Position numbers and translations under genes: made by a program. Below, in pieces: positions 8,180 through 17,220 of a stretch of DNA of 64,000 bases. The first letter of the stretch is position 1. Each line of letters starts with the position of its first letter. The notes under the pieces are model-generated. The model worked only from the letters and a program-made list of their open reading frames with translations. It was not told where the DNA came from and did not search any database. This stretch comes from Oceanimonas marisflavi (GTDB lineage: Bacteria > Pseudomonadota > Gammaproteobacteria > Enterobacterales > Aeromonadaceae), in the NCBI RefSeq assembly GCF_003049725.1, contig NZ_QAGM01000014.1:24857-88856 (forward strand). The letters run 5' to 3'.

Positions 8180-8200
8180 GTTGAGCCGAATGGGCCTGTG

Positions 8201-9169
8201 TCACACCAGCTCGCGGCAGACCAGATCCACCAGCATGCGAATATGCGCCGGGTTGTCGTTCAGGGCGGGAATATAACGGTATTCCTCCCCTCCGGCCTTG
8301 AGAAAGAGTTCCCGGTTCTGCTCGGCAATCTCTTCCAGGGTTTCCAGGCAGTCGGCAGAAAAGGCCGGGCAGATCACGTCCAGCTTTTTAATGCCTTCCT
8401 TCGGCAGTGCCTTCATGGTTTCGTCGGTATAGGGCTTGAGCCACTCTTCACGGCCAAAACGCGACTGAAAAGTGGTGCGCCACTGGTGCGGCTCCAGCCC
8501 CAGCTCCTCGGCCAGCAGCTCGGAGGTGCGATGACACTGGTGACCGTAAGGATCCCCCTGGTTTTCAAAGCGCTTGGGAATGCCGTGGTAGGAGAGCAGC
8601 AGCATGTCGCCACGGCCGTGCTCCTGCCAGTGGGCCCGCACCGAGTCGGCCAGGGCGCTGATATAACCGCTGAAGTCGTGGTAGTTATGTACAAACCGCA
8701 GCGCCGGCACCAGCCGCTCCTGCTTCATCAGCTTTGCCCAGCTGTCGAACACAGAGGCCGTGGTGCTGACGGAATATTGCGGATAGAGCGGCAGCACAAT
8801 CACCCGGTCTACGCTCTGATCCTTAAGCTGCTGCCAGGCCGATGCAATGGACGGCTCGCCGTAACTCATGCCCAGCGCCACCGGCACGTCTATGCCTTCA
8901 TCCTGCAGCGCCTTTGCCAGCGCCGCCTGCTGGCGCTGGCTCACCACCATCAGCGGCGAGCCTTCCGGCCACCAGATGGATTTGTAGAGTTTGGCCACCT
9001 TGGGCGAACGAAACGGCAGAATAATGCCGTGCAACACCGGACACCAGAGCGAGCGGGGCAAGTCCACCACCCGGTAGTCGTGCAGAAACTGACTGAGAAA
9101 GGCCTTTACCGCCGCCGGGGTCGGGGCGGAAGGCGTACCCAGATTGACCAGTAAAACGCCTGTTTTCAC
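8201..9169 (-). CDS. hemH: Ferrochelatase
   Basis: A 322-residue enzyme inserting ferrous iron into protoporphyrin IX, the last step of haem synthesis, at the cytoplasmic face of the membrane. Motifs are [21 protein letters not shown] at the N-terminus, [53 protein letters not shown] (with the catalytic histidine of SYHGIP) and [15 protein letters not shown] near the end. Length is that of the E. coli enzyme (320). It lies downstream of adk, as in many gammaproteobacteria, separated by a terminator. Confidence 0.96.
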   Translation of the reverse strand: MKTGVLLVNLGTPSAPTPAAVKAFLSQFLHDYRVVDLPRSLWCPVLHGIILPFRSPKVAKLYKSIWWPEGSPLMVVSQRQQAALAKALQDEGIDVPVALGMSYGEPSIASAWQQLKDQSVDRVIVLPLYPQYSVSTTASVFDSWAKLMKQERLVPALRFVHNYHDFSGYISALADSVRAHWQEHGRGDMLLLSYHGIPKRFENQGDPYGHQCHRTSELLAEELGLEPHQWRTTFQSRFGREEWLKPYTDETMKALPKEGIKKLDVICPAFSADCLETLEEIAEQNRELFLKAGGEEYRYIPALNDNPAHIRMLVDLVCRELV

Positions 9170-9195
9170 CTTGTTACCTGCCTCTTACAAACAAC

Positions 9196-9223
9196 AAAAA
9201 GCCGGACCTTCACAGGCCCGGCT
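9196..9223 (-). terminator. Terminator after adk
   Basis: On the minus strand an AGCCGGGCC / GGTCCGGCT stem (one G:T pair) with a six-base loop is followed by TTTTTG. It lies 16 bases past the adk stop and ahead of hemH. Confidence 0.85.
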
Positions 9224-9238
9224 TGAACAATAACCGGC

Positions 9239-10280
<1,042 letters not shown>

Positions 10281-12044
10281 ATGAAAAATGTAATGCGCAA
10301 GCTTGCCCGCCTGACGCTGGCCATGGCTCCGCTCATGGCATACGGCGCAGCCGCCGGCAATCCAGATGGCGTGGCCGATGCCATCTATCACAGCGCCAAG
10401 GTGATCACCGTCAATGAAAGCTTCGATATCGCCGAGGCGGTCGCGCTGAAGAATGGCCGCATCATGGCGGTCGGAAGCAACAGTGACATTCAGGCTCTGG
10501 CCTCAGCCGACACCAAACAGGTTGACCTGCAAGGTAAGACACTGCTACCCGGCTTCTATGATGGACATATCCATTTGGGTACCGGCGTCCGGCCATTCGG
10601 CGCCACCTTCAATGTGCCCGCCCCGAATCAACTCAACAGGATATTGACCGAACAGGCCGCCAACACGCCGGCCGGAGAATGGCTGGTAGGGGTGATGAAC
10701 CGTCCCTACTGCCATATGGCGATGCCCAACCGCTGGGAGCTGGATGCCATAGTGCCAGATCACCCGGTGATGCTGGCCTGTGGCGTGCTCAAGCTGACGC
10801 TCAATTCTCAGGCCATCAAGCTGGCCGGCCTGAGCAAGGAAACACCCGACCCCAAAGACGGCCTGATTGTCCGAGATGAACAGGGAGAGCCCTTGGGGGT
10901 ACTGACCATGGGAGCCCGGCGTTATGCCCTCGGGGTTATCCCCAAGTCGGCATTGCACGATGACAGCGCACGGGAAAATCTGCGTGCCCAGCTGAAGAAG
11001 TTCCCGCCCATGGGCGTGACCAGCGTCAATGTCGCCGGGGTTCGCCCCCATGAACTGCGCCTCATTCAGGATGTCTACGCCCGCTGGGGCGAGGAGCTGC
11101 CCCGGGCAACCCTGCAAGTCTTCCTGTTCCCCGGCTATGACAATGTTGAGGCCAGTCTGGCGGAAATCGAAGGACTCGGCTTTCATACCGGGGTCGGTAA
11201 TGATCGGCTGAAACTGGGTGCAATCAAGATGGCCATGGATGGCGCCATTGCGGTACCGGATTTCCGAACCCTCAAACCCTACGACAGCAAAGTGCGCTTC
11301 GATGAACGGGGTCCCTGGGAAAACCAGAAGGGCGATTTCAACGGAGTCACCGTCATCCCCGAGGACAGCCTGTACAGGGTGAGCAAACGCGCCCACGAGC
11401 TGGGCTGGCAGCTGGGTATCCATACTATTGGCGATGCCGCCGTGGTGCAGGCGGTGGAGGTACTGGAGCGGATCCTGAAGGAAAGCCCGAGGGAAGACCA
11501 TCGTCACCACCTGCATCACCTGACCATTCGGCCACCCGAAAAGACCCTGGCCAAGATCGCCGAACTCGATATCATTGTCGATACCCAGCCCAACTATACC
11601 TACTACAACAACGCCTTCATGCTGGCGGCGGTCAGTGGCAACCGCCTGGAACGGCAGAATCCCCAGCGCTCGCTGCTGGATCACGGTATCAAGATAGCCT
11701 ATGGCTCGGATGGACTTCCCCATGGCCCTCTGCTCGGCATCTGGGCGGCAACCACCCGCATGGGATACGACGGCAAGGTCTATGGCGCCGAAGAAGCCAT
11801 CAAGGTCGAGGAAGCCATCAGGGCCTATACCCAAGGCCCGGCCTACCTGACCTTTGATGAGCATGAGCGGGGCTCCATTGAAGTGGGCAAGGTGGCCGAC
11901 ATGGTTGTGCTGGCCGAGGATCCGCTGGCAGTCGATCCCCTGCACCTGCGGGATGTGGCGGTCGAAAAGACCGTAGTGGCGGGGAAAGAACTGTTCGCTG
12001 GCTCCCATATCGAGCCTTACCACCAGACTGCCCCTACGCCCTGA
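10281..12044 (+). CDS. Secreted YtcJ-like amidohydrolase (Amidohydro_3)
   Basis: A 587-residue metal-dependent TIM-barrel hydrolase with an N-terminal signal peptide (TLAMAPLMAYGAAAG). Amidohydrolase marks are DLQGKTLLPGFYDGHIHLG with the first-strand HxH, LGIHTIGDAAVVQAVEVLE, HHLHHLTI, and YGSDGLPHGPLLGIW carrying the strand-8 aspartate. The C-terminus ERGSIEVGKVADMVVLAEDP is the closing beta-sandwich typical of the family. Substrates vary widely (formamides, cyclic amides) and cannot be told here. AGAGGAA precedes the ATG. It appears to be a single gene, with a REP pair ten bases past the stop. Confidence 0.85.
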   Translation: MKNVMRKLARLTLAMAPLMAYGAAAGNPDGVADAIYHSAKVITVNESFDIAEAVALKNGRIMAVGSNSDIQALASADTKQVDLQGKTLLPGFYDGHIHLGTGVRPFGATFNVPAPNQLNRILTEQAANTPAGEWLVGVMNRPYCHMAMPNRWELDAIVPDHPVMLACGVLKLTLNSQAIKLAGLSKETPDPKDGLIVRDEQGEPLGVLTMGARRYALGVIPKSALHDDSARENLRAQLKKFPPMGVTSVNVAGVRPHELRLIQDVYARWGEELPRATLQVFLFPGYDNVEASLAEIEGLGFHTGVGNDRLKLGAIKMAMDGAIAVPDFRTLKPYDSKVRFDERGPWENQKGDFNGVTVIPEDSLYRVSKRAHELGWQLGIHTIGDAAVVQAVEVLERILKESPREDHRHHLHHLTIRPPEKTLAKIAELDIIVDTQPNYTYYNNAFMLAAVSGNRLERQNPQRSLLDHGIKIAYGSDGLPHGPLLGIWAATTRMGYDGKVYGAEEAIKVEEAIRAYTQGPAYLTFDEHERGSIEVGKVADMVVLAEDPLAVDPLHLRDVAVEKTVVAGKELFAGSHIEPYHQTAPTP

Positions 12045-12053
12045 AGTCATGAT

Positions 12054-12103
12054 AAAAAGGGGTCGGAGTCATTTTTAAAAAAATGACTCCGACCCCTTTT
12101 TTG
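12054..12103. repeat. Two-arm REP palindrome
   Basis: A near-perfect hairpin, AAAAAGGGGTCGGAGTCATT paired with AATGACTCCGACCCCTTTTT. It lies ten bases after the amidohydrolase stop and can serve as its terminator. The ATG inside the right arm opens only an out-of-frame reading of the next gene, so unlike the copies at 4172 and 44836 it supplies no start. Confidence 0.92.
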
Positions 12104-12144
12104 GGTAGGCTGTCTGCGGTTTTTACCCAGTCAGGAACCACGGA

Positions 12145-13284
12145 TTGGCCCGCATTAAACAGCGCCGAGTATTTTATCTTCACGGCTTTGATCCGCGCGG
12201 CGCGGGTCACTATCACCGCCTTTACCAAAGCCAGTCGGCACTGCAGGCCAGCACCAACGGACTGCATATAGAGGTGTCCGGCCGCCAGCGTGGCCGCGAC
12301 CATGCCCATCACTGGCAACTCAATACCGAACACACCCGCACCCGTTACAGCTACCTGGGCTGGGACGACATAGTGCGCCGCCACTGGGCCAGAGGCTGGC
12401 TGGAAATACTCAGCGACCTCGTCTGTTTTATTCAGGCCTACCTGCTTTCCGGCCGTTTTATTGCCTTTGCCAAGGCCTCGCCCAAACAGCTGATGGCCGG
12501 CACCTACCCCGCCCTTTACCTGCTGCTGAGCCTGTTGCTCTCCCTCTGGCTGGCCACGGGCCTGGCGGGGCAACTGCCCTGGCAAGGAGCACAACTGCCC
12601 GCCGGCCTGGTGCTGACCGCCGCGCTGATGCACACCAGCAAATATCTGGGCAACAAGCTGGCGGTGTTCTGGCTGCTGCGCATCTACGCCTTCTCGGCCC
12701 GTTGGGCCAGAGGCCGTATCCCCGAGCTGACGCCCCGCATCAATACCTTTGCCCGCCACATGGCCGAAGCCATCAACGACGAGGCCAACGACGAAGTAGT
12801 GATCATCGCCCACAGCGTGGGCACCATGATGGTGATCCCGGCCCTGGCGCAGGCCCTGCAGCAAATACAGGATCCGGCCAAGCTGGCCAACCAGCGGGTG
12901 GTGCTGATCACCCTGGGCCACTGCATTCCGCTGGTGAGCTTTCACCATGCCGCCGGCGACTTTCGCGCCGCCCTCAGGCAGCTGGGGCAACATAAACAGC
13001 TGCTGTGGCTGGACTACACCGCCCCCACCGACGGCGCCTGCTTTCCCCTGCTCAATCCGGTGACTTCCTGCGGCCAGATCTGCGCACCCGATGCCGGCCC
13101 TCGCATGCTTTCACCCCGCTTTTTCACCCTCTACCACCCGACGCACTATAAAAAACTGCGCCGGGCCTGGTATACCATGCACTTTTTGTATCTGATGGCC
13201 ACCGACAAGCCCGGCCCCTACGACTTTTTCGCCTTTACCGCCGGGCCCGATGCCATTGCCTGCCAGCTGAAGGAGCACACATGA
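12145..13284 (+). CDS. Membrane-anchored alpha/beta-hydrolase-like protein
   Basis: 379 residues. It opens VFYLHGFDPRGAGHYHRLY, an oxyanion-hole type HGFDPRG turn, and near residue 228 has VVIIAHSVGTMMVIP, a nucleophile elbow resembling G-x-S-x-G but with A in the first place. Two hydrophobic stretches at about 120-170 suggest membrane anchoring (YLLLSLLLSLWLATGLAG). The start is the TTG at 12145, with AGGA nine bases earlier; no ATG fits the frame. It overlaps the P450 gene as ATGA, so the two are co-translated. A lipase or esterase acting with the P450 on a hydrophobic substrate is possible but is inference only. Confidence 0.65.
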   Translation: MARIKQRRVFYLHGFDPRGAGHYHRLYQSQSALQASTNGLHIEVSGRQRGRDHAHHWQLNTEHTRTRYSYLGWDDIVRRHWARGWLEILSDLVCFIQAYLLSGRFIAFAKASPKQLMAGTYPALYLLLSLLLSLWLATGLAGQLPWQGAQLPAGLVLTAALMHTSKYLGNKLAVFWLLRIYAFSARWARGRIPELTPRINTFARHMAEAINDEANDEVVIIAHSVGTMMVIPALAQALQQIQDPAKLANQRVVLITLGHCIPLVSFHHAAGDFRAALRQLGQHKQLLWLDYTAPTDGACFPLLNPVTSCGQICAPDAGPRMLSPRFFTLYHPTHYKKLRRAWYTMHFLYLMATDKPGPYDFFAFTAGPDAIACQLKEHT

Positions 13285-14690
13285 GCTGCCCGGTGTTTCC
13301 CAAGCCCGCCAAAAGCAAGGCCTCGCTGTGGAAGGTGTTTTTTACCAAACGTCATTCCTGGCTGGATGCCCTGTACGAGCGCAGCTACGGCATGAAAATG
13401 GGCGAATACAGGCTGCCCGGGCTCACCCTGTATATGGTGAACCAGCCCGAGCTGGTGCGAAAGGTCATGGTGCAGAACATGGCCGACTTTCCAAAAAACA
13501 AAATGCTGGGCGACATTCTCGAGCCGCTGCTGGGAGAAAGCATTTTCACCACCAACGGCGAACAGTGGCAAAAGCAGCGGGACATGCTCGATCCGGCCTT
13601 TAAACACGCCCGGGTGCAGCAGGTGTTCGGGCTGATGCAAAGCGCCGTCACCGACATGCTGGAGCGACTTAAACGCCACCAGCCCGGGCAGGACATAGAT
13701 CCGGAAATGACCTTTGTTACCGCCGACATCATCTTTCGCACCATTATGTCGGCGAAACTTAACGAAGAGCAGGCCAACCGCATTCTCAACGCCTTTGTGC
13801 GCTTTCAGGCCGAGTCTCCCAAACTGGCGCTGAAGAAAATGTTCCGCCTGCCCGGCTTTTTGCAGCGGGGCGCCAGCGAGCGCAAACGCCTAGCGGCGGC
13901 ACAGGAGATTCGCGGCACCATAGAAGACATTATTCGTCCGCGCTACCGGCAGGCCGAGGCCGCCCGCGCCGGCTGCCCGCAATCACAGGCAGAACTGGAA
14001 AACCGGCAGGACATTCTGTCTTCCCTGCTGCTGACCACGGATAAAACCAGCGGCCAGCCCTTTGGCTTTGATGAAATTGTGGATCAGGTGTCCATGCTGT
14101 TTCTGGCCGGGCACGAAACCACCGCCAGCTCGCTGACCTGGTCGCTCTATTTGCTGGCCACCCATCCGCACATACAGCAAGACGCCCATGAAGAAGTCAC
14201 CCGGGTGCTGGCCGAACAGCCCATGAGCGTGGAAGCCCTGCGCAAAATGGTGCTGGTGCGCGACGTATTCCGCGAGGCCCTGCGGCTGTACCCGCCGGTG
14301 GGTTTTCTGTCCCGCGAGTGCGCTCACGCCACCGAGATGCGCGACAAAAAAATGAAGGCCGGCAGCTCGGTGATGATCTCCCCCTGGCTTATTCACCGCC
14401 ACCAGGACTACTGGCACAAGCCCCACGACTTTGACCCCTACCGCTTTACCGGCAAACAGCTGAAAACCCCGCTCAGCAAGTCTTACCTGCCCTTTGGCGC
14501 CGGGCCGCGGGTGTGCATTGGCGCCGCCTTTGCCCAGCAGGAATCCAGCCTTATACTGGCGAGCATACTGCAGCACTACCACATCAGCCTGGCCGAGGGC
14601 TTTGAACCCCAGCCCGTGGGCCGGCTGACCATTCGCTCCGAAAACGGGCTGCAACTGAACCTCACTCCAAGGAACAAGCAAGAAGCATGA
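13281..14690 (+). CDS. Cytochrome P450
   Basis: A 469-residue haem monooxygenase. Seen are the I-helix oxygen-binding motif AGHETT (276-281), the K-helix FREALRLYPP (ExxR), the PERF-like region HDFDPYRFTG, and the haem-binding loop FGAGPRVCIG with the thiolate ligand C412. The N-terminal GEQWQKQRDMLDPAFKHARV is like CYP102/CYP4-type class II P450s, so a fatty-acid-like substrate is plausible. There is no N-terminal membrane helix, and no reductase or ferredoxin gene adjacent. It overlaps the hydrolase gene before it and the small gene after it by four bases each. Confidence 0.95.
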   Translation: MSCPVFPKPAKSKASLWKVFFTKRHSWLDALYERSYGMKMGEYRLPGLTLYMVNQPELVRKVMVQNMADFPKNKMLGDILEPLLGESIFTTNGEQWQKQRDMLDPAFKHARVQQVFGLMQSAVTDMLERLKRHQPGQDIDPEMTFVTADIIFRTIMSAKLNEEQANRILNAFVRFQAESPKLALKKMFRLPGFLQRGASERKRLAAAQEIRGTIEDIIRPRYRQAEAARAGCPQSQAELENRQDILSSLLLTTDKTSGQPFGFDEIVDQVSMLFLAGHETTASSLTWSLYLLATHPHIQQDAHEEVTRVLAEQPMSVEALRKMVLVRDVFREALRLYPPVGFLSRECAHATEMRDKKMKAGSSVMISPWLIHRHQDYWHKPHDFDPYRFTGKQLKTPLSKSYLPFGAGPRVCIGAAFAQQESSLILASILQHYHISLAEGFEPQPVGRLTIRSENGLQLNLTPRNKQEA

Positions 14691-15034
14691 AAGAACGCAT
14701 TGCCGGCTTTATTCTTATGTGCGCCGTGGTGCCCCTGGCCATAGTGGGCTACCTCATCATCTGCTATGTGGGCTTTATGGGACGAACAGAGCGCGGCCGC
14801 GCCGGGGTGCGCGCACTGGATCACTTTGTGAACGCCTCCGTGTTCAACGGCTACGCCTGGGAGTCGGTGTCGTCCCACGCCTGGCGCGAGCGCGACAACA
14901 AACGCTGGGCCCGCTTTGTGATCTGGCTGACCAACCACTTTCAGCAGGACCACTGCCAGCGCGCCAACAAACGCGAACAGCCCCTGGTGGATCTGATATT
15001 GCAGAAGGGGCTGGACCAGCAGACCATTAAATAA
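14687..15034 (+). CDS. Small membrane protein of unknown function in the P450 operon
   Basis: 115 residues, not recognised. One N-terminal transmembrane segment (IAGFILMCAVVPLAIVGYLI) is followed by a charged cytoplasmic or periplasmic part rich in Arg, Trp and His (WRERDNKRWARFVIWLTNHF). It starts by an ATGA overlap with the P450 stop, so it is probably part of the same operon. It may anchor the soluble P450 or the hydrolase at the membrane, but nothing in the sequence proves it. Confidence 0.6.
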   Translation: MKERIAGFILMCAVVPLAIVGYLIICYVGFMGRTERGRAGVRALDHFVNASVFNGYAWESVSSHAWRERDNKRWARFVIWLTNHFQQDHCQRANKREQPLVDLILQKGLDQQTIK

Positions 15035-15148
15035 ACTCCAGCCCTCGCTTTGGCAAGGAAGATCGGCTCCTCTATCCCCTAACATCAGGTATATACTGAA
15101 CAAAATACTGCCGAAAGCTGCTGGATGCGGCCATGAACAGGGGCTGGA

Positions 15149-16420
15149 ATGGAATCTGTCTTGTTACTTCAGGGGCCGCTGGGACCCTTTTTCCAGCACT
15201 TTTCCCGCTTTTTAAGCGAGCAGGGCATTTCCGTCCATAAAATTCACTTCAACGGTGGCGACGGCTGCTGGCCCTGCCAAGGCACCAATGTGCACTACAC
15301 CGGCTCCCTGCAGGAATGGCGCCATTTTTTGCAGCAATACATCAGTGAACACCGCATAGATACGGTATTTTGCTACAGTGACTGCCGAAAATATCATGCC
15401 GTGGCCCGCCACTATTGTCTGAGTCACAATATTCGCTTTTTTGTGTTTGAAGAAGGCTACCTGCGCCCCCACTACATTACCCTGGAGCAAAATGGCGTCA
15501 ATGCCCACAGCCCCTGGTATGGCAAGCTGGCTCAGGAATTGCCCCAGCCTCCCCCCGAGCAGCTCACACAGAGATTTGACGTTGGACCAAACTACCGGCG
15601 TCGTATTGTTTACGCCATGCGCTATTACTTCAGCATGCACTGCAGCCGCTGGCGCTTCCGGCATTATGTGCACCATCGTCACCGCCATTGCTGGCAGGAA
15701 GGCATCGCCTGGCTCAAGGGCTGGTATACCAAGTACCTTCACCGCCACCATGATTCGACCCTGCAGCGATGGCTGCTCAAGTGCCACTCCAGGCGCATCT
15801 TTCTGGTGCCGCTGCAGGTGGCCGACGACTTTCAGATCAGAGTGCACTCTCCCTTTAACGACATGGCCGAGGCCATTCGGCACATTATGCGCTCTTTTGC
15901 CGCCAGTGCCTCACGGCAGGATGTGCTGCTGTTCAAACACCACCCCATGGATCGGGGACACATCAACTACGATGAGCTCATCAACGAGCTGGCTACCAAA
16001 CTGGATCTGGAAGGCCGGGTGTTTTACGGCTTTGAGTTGCAGCTGCCGATGCTCTATCCACATTGCAAGGGTGTGGTCACGATCAACAGCACAGTGGGTC
16101 TCTCGGCACTGTTACATCAAGTGCCCACCATTACCCTGGGCAAGGCGCTGTACGATATTCCCGGCCTAACCAGCCAAACGTCGCTGGCCAGATTCTGGCG
16201 CACTCCACAACCGGTAAAAGTGGACTTGTTCATGCGGCTGAGGGCCTTTTTACTGCACAATACCCAGCTGAACGGCAGTTTTTATTGCGAGCCCGACAAT
16301 ACCTGCCGTCAAGTCTGGCTGCGCCTGCAACAACTACTGAACCTCCCCTCCCACCCCACATCACAGCCTGTTCCCCTGAATGCAGAAAGGAAACCGGGCA
16401 GAAGTCAGGAAGTAGCCTGA
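15149..16420 (+). CDS. kpsS: Capsule polysaccharide Kdo-linker transferase KpsS
   Basis: A 423-residue protein of the capsule synthesis family (PF05159), whose members KpsS and KpsC add beta-Kdo residues to the lipid anchor of exported capsules. It opens VLLLQGPLGPFFQHFSRFL, then has FFVFEEGYLRPHYITLEQNG (the EEGYLRP motif of the family), LFKHHPMDRGHINY and VVTINSTVGLSALLHQVPT. E. coli KpsS has 389 residues; the extra length is mostly a basic middle section and tail. It lies upstream of the ops site and so is probably transcribed separately from kpsD and the following genes. Confidence 0.88.
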   Translation: MESVLLLQGPLGPFFQHFSRFLSEQGISVHKIHFNGGDGCWPCQGTNVHYTGSLQEWRHFLQQYISEHRIDTVFCYSDCRKYHAVARHYCLSHNIRFFVFEEGYLRPHYITLEQNGVNAHSPWYGKLAQELPQPPPEQLTQRFDVGPNYRRRIVYAMRYYFSMHCSRWRFRHYVHHRHRHCWQEGIAWLKGWYTKYLHRHHDSTLQRWLLKCHSRRIFLVPLQVADDFQIRVHSPFNDMAEAIRHIMRSFAASASRQDVLLFKHHPMDRGHINYDELINELATKLDLEGRVFYGFELQLPMLYPHCKGVVTINSTVGLSALLHQVPTITLGKALYDIPGLTSQTSLARFWRTPQPVKVDLFMRLRAFLLHNTQLNGSFYCEPDNTCRQVWLRLQQLLNLPSHPTSQPVPLNAERKPGRSQEVA

Positions 16421-16567
16421 GTTCTGGCCGGAGCCGTGTACCGTCTGTAGCCCAGTCACTCAGTGTCGTTCATCCGGGCCCACCGCGTTTTTCAAGAGTG
16501 TTCTACCATTAACACAGCGATTTAAAAAATGCTGCCATACGATTTGCAACTGAAGTACACAAGGAGC

Positions 16568-16614
16568 CAGTGACATCAGCAGATTAGGGGCTGCAACCTA
16601 AGGGCGGTAGCGTA
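16568..16614 (+). promoter_or_regulatory. JUMPstart/ops site (RfaH recruitment)
   Basis: In the 247-base gap after kpsS, GGCGGTAGCGT at 16603-16613 matches the ops core GGCGGTAGCGTG except for its last base. A CAGTG at 16569-16573 begins the looser JUMPstart-like stretch. In enterobacteria this element pauses polymerase and loads RfaH, which lets transcription continue through long surface-polysaccharide operons. Here it precedes the lipoprotein gene and kpsD-M-T-E. Confidence 0.8.
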
Positions 16615-16667
16615 CCCCTTCAGCATTACTTACTGGCGATCATACTAACCACAAGAGCCTGCTCCCC

Positions 16668-17024
16668 ATGTCGCTATCCTGCATCAGAGTGCGTTTTCCT
16701 GTTGTGATGGCCTTGATTCTTCAGGCCCTGTCCGGTTGCACCAGCCACCCGGTATCCAGCGAGATCTCGTCTCCATCCGGTCATACCCCGCTCGGTCACT
16801 TTCTTGAGTCGGCTACAGGTGAAGCTGTCACCACATTGCCCGCCAGCCTCTGGGGTACCAATGCCCGGGTAACCACCGGTCCTTCTTATTTTGCCGCCAG
16901 CGGCCGGACCTGCCGTCCAGTGCAAGTCACCCGGCCCACCGGCACCCAGGAAGCATATATTGCCTGCAAAGCTCAGAACGGCGAGTGGCAACTGTCCCGC
17001 CCCTTCGGCAGCCATAAGCTTTAA
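16668..17024 (+). CDS. Small putative lipoprotein at the head of the capsule export operon
   Basis: 118 residues with a lipobox: the hydrophobic leader MALILQALSGC ends in LSGC at about residue 25, so it is probably an outer-membrane lipoprotein. The mature part has SLWGTNARVTTGPSYFAASG and a pair of cysteines (GRTCRPVQ and YIACKAQNG) that may form a disulfide. I do not recognise the family. It is the first gene after the ops site. Its last codons (RPFGSHKL) and stop run into a copy of the AAGCTGTCAGCT repeat element. Confidence 0.6.
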   Translation: MSLSCIRVRFPVVMALILQALSGCTSHPVSSEISSPSGHTPLGHFLESATGEAVTTLPASLWGTNARVTTGPSYFAASGRTCRPVQVTRPTGTQEAYIACKAQNGEWQLSRPFGSHKL

Positions 17025-17190
17025 GCTGTCAGCTGTAAGAAAAACAAAACCACCGCAGCCATGTAGCTGCCGCTTCAGCCGGCAGTCCCTGCGAAGCAGG
17101 GATACACCAACAAACAATCGTCTTTACAAGCACCACTCAGCACACACAGACACACTGTTTATCGTTAACTTAAAGCTGACAGCTGCCCGC
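17020..17190. repeat. AAGCTGTCAGCT-bounded repeat element, copy 1
   Basis: The left end AAGCTGTCAGCTGTAAG and right end TTAAAGCTGACAGCTG are inverted copies. Between them lie GTAGCTGCCGCTTCAGCC and the hairpin TCCCTGCGAAGCAGGGA. The same parts in the same order recur at 20426 and, partly, at 47004. It is non-coding and the left end overlaps the lipoprotein stop. It looks like a small non-autonomous palindromic element. Confidence 0.8.
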
Positions 17191-17220
17191 GACATATTTC
17201 GCAGATTCCGAGAACAAGTC

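Noticed and set aside
12083..12271. A REP-started frame (MTPTPFLGRLSAVF) upstream of the hydrolase gene
   Set aside because: It uses the same REP ATG as the real junctions but is out of frame with the hydrolase gene and soon runs alongside it in a non-coding frame.
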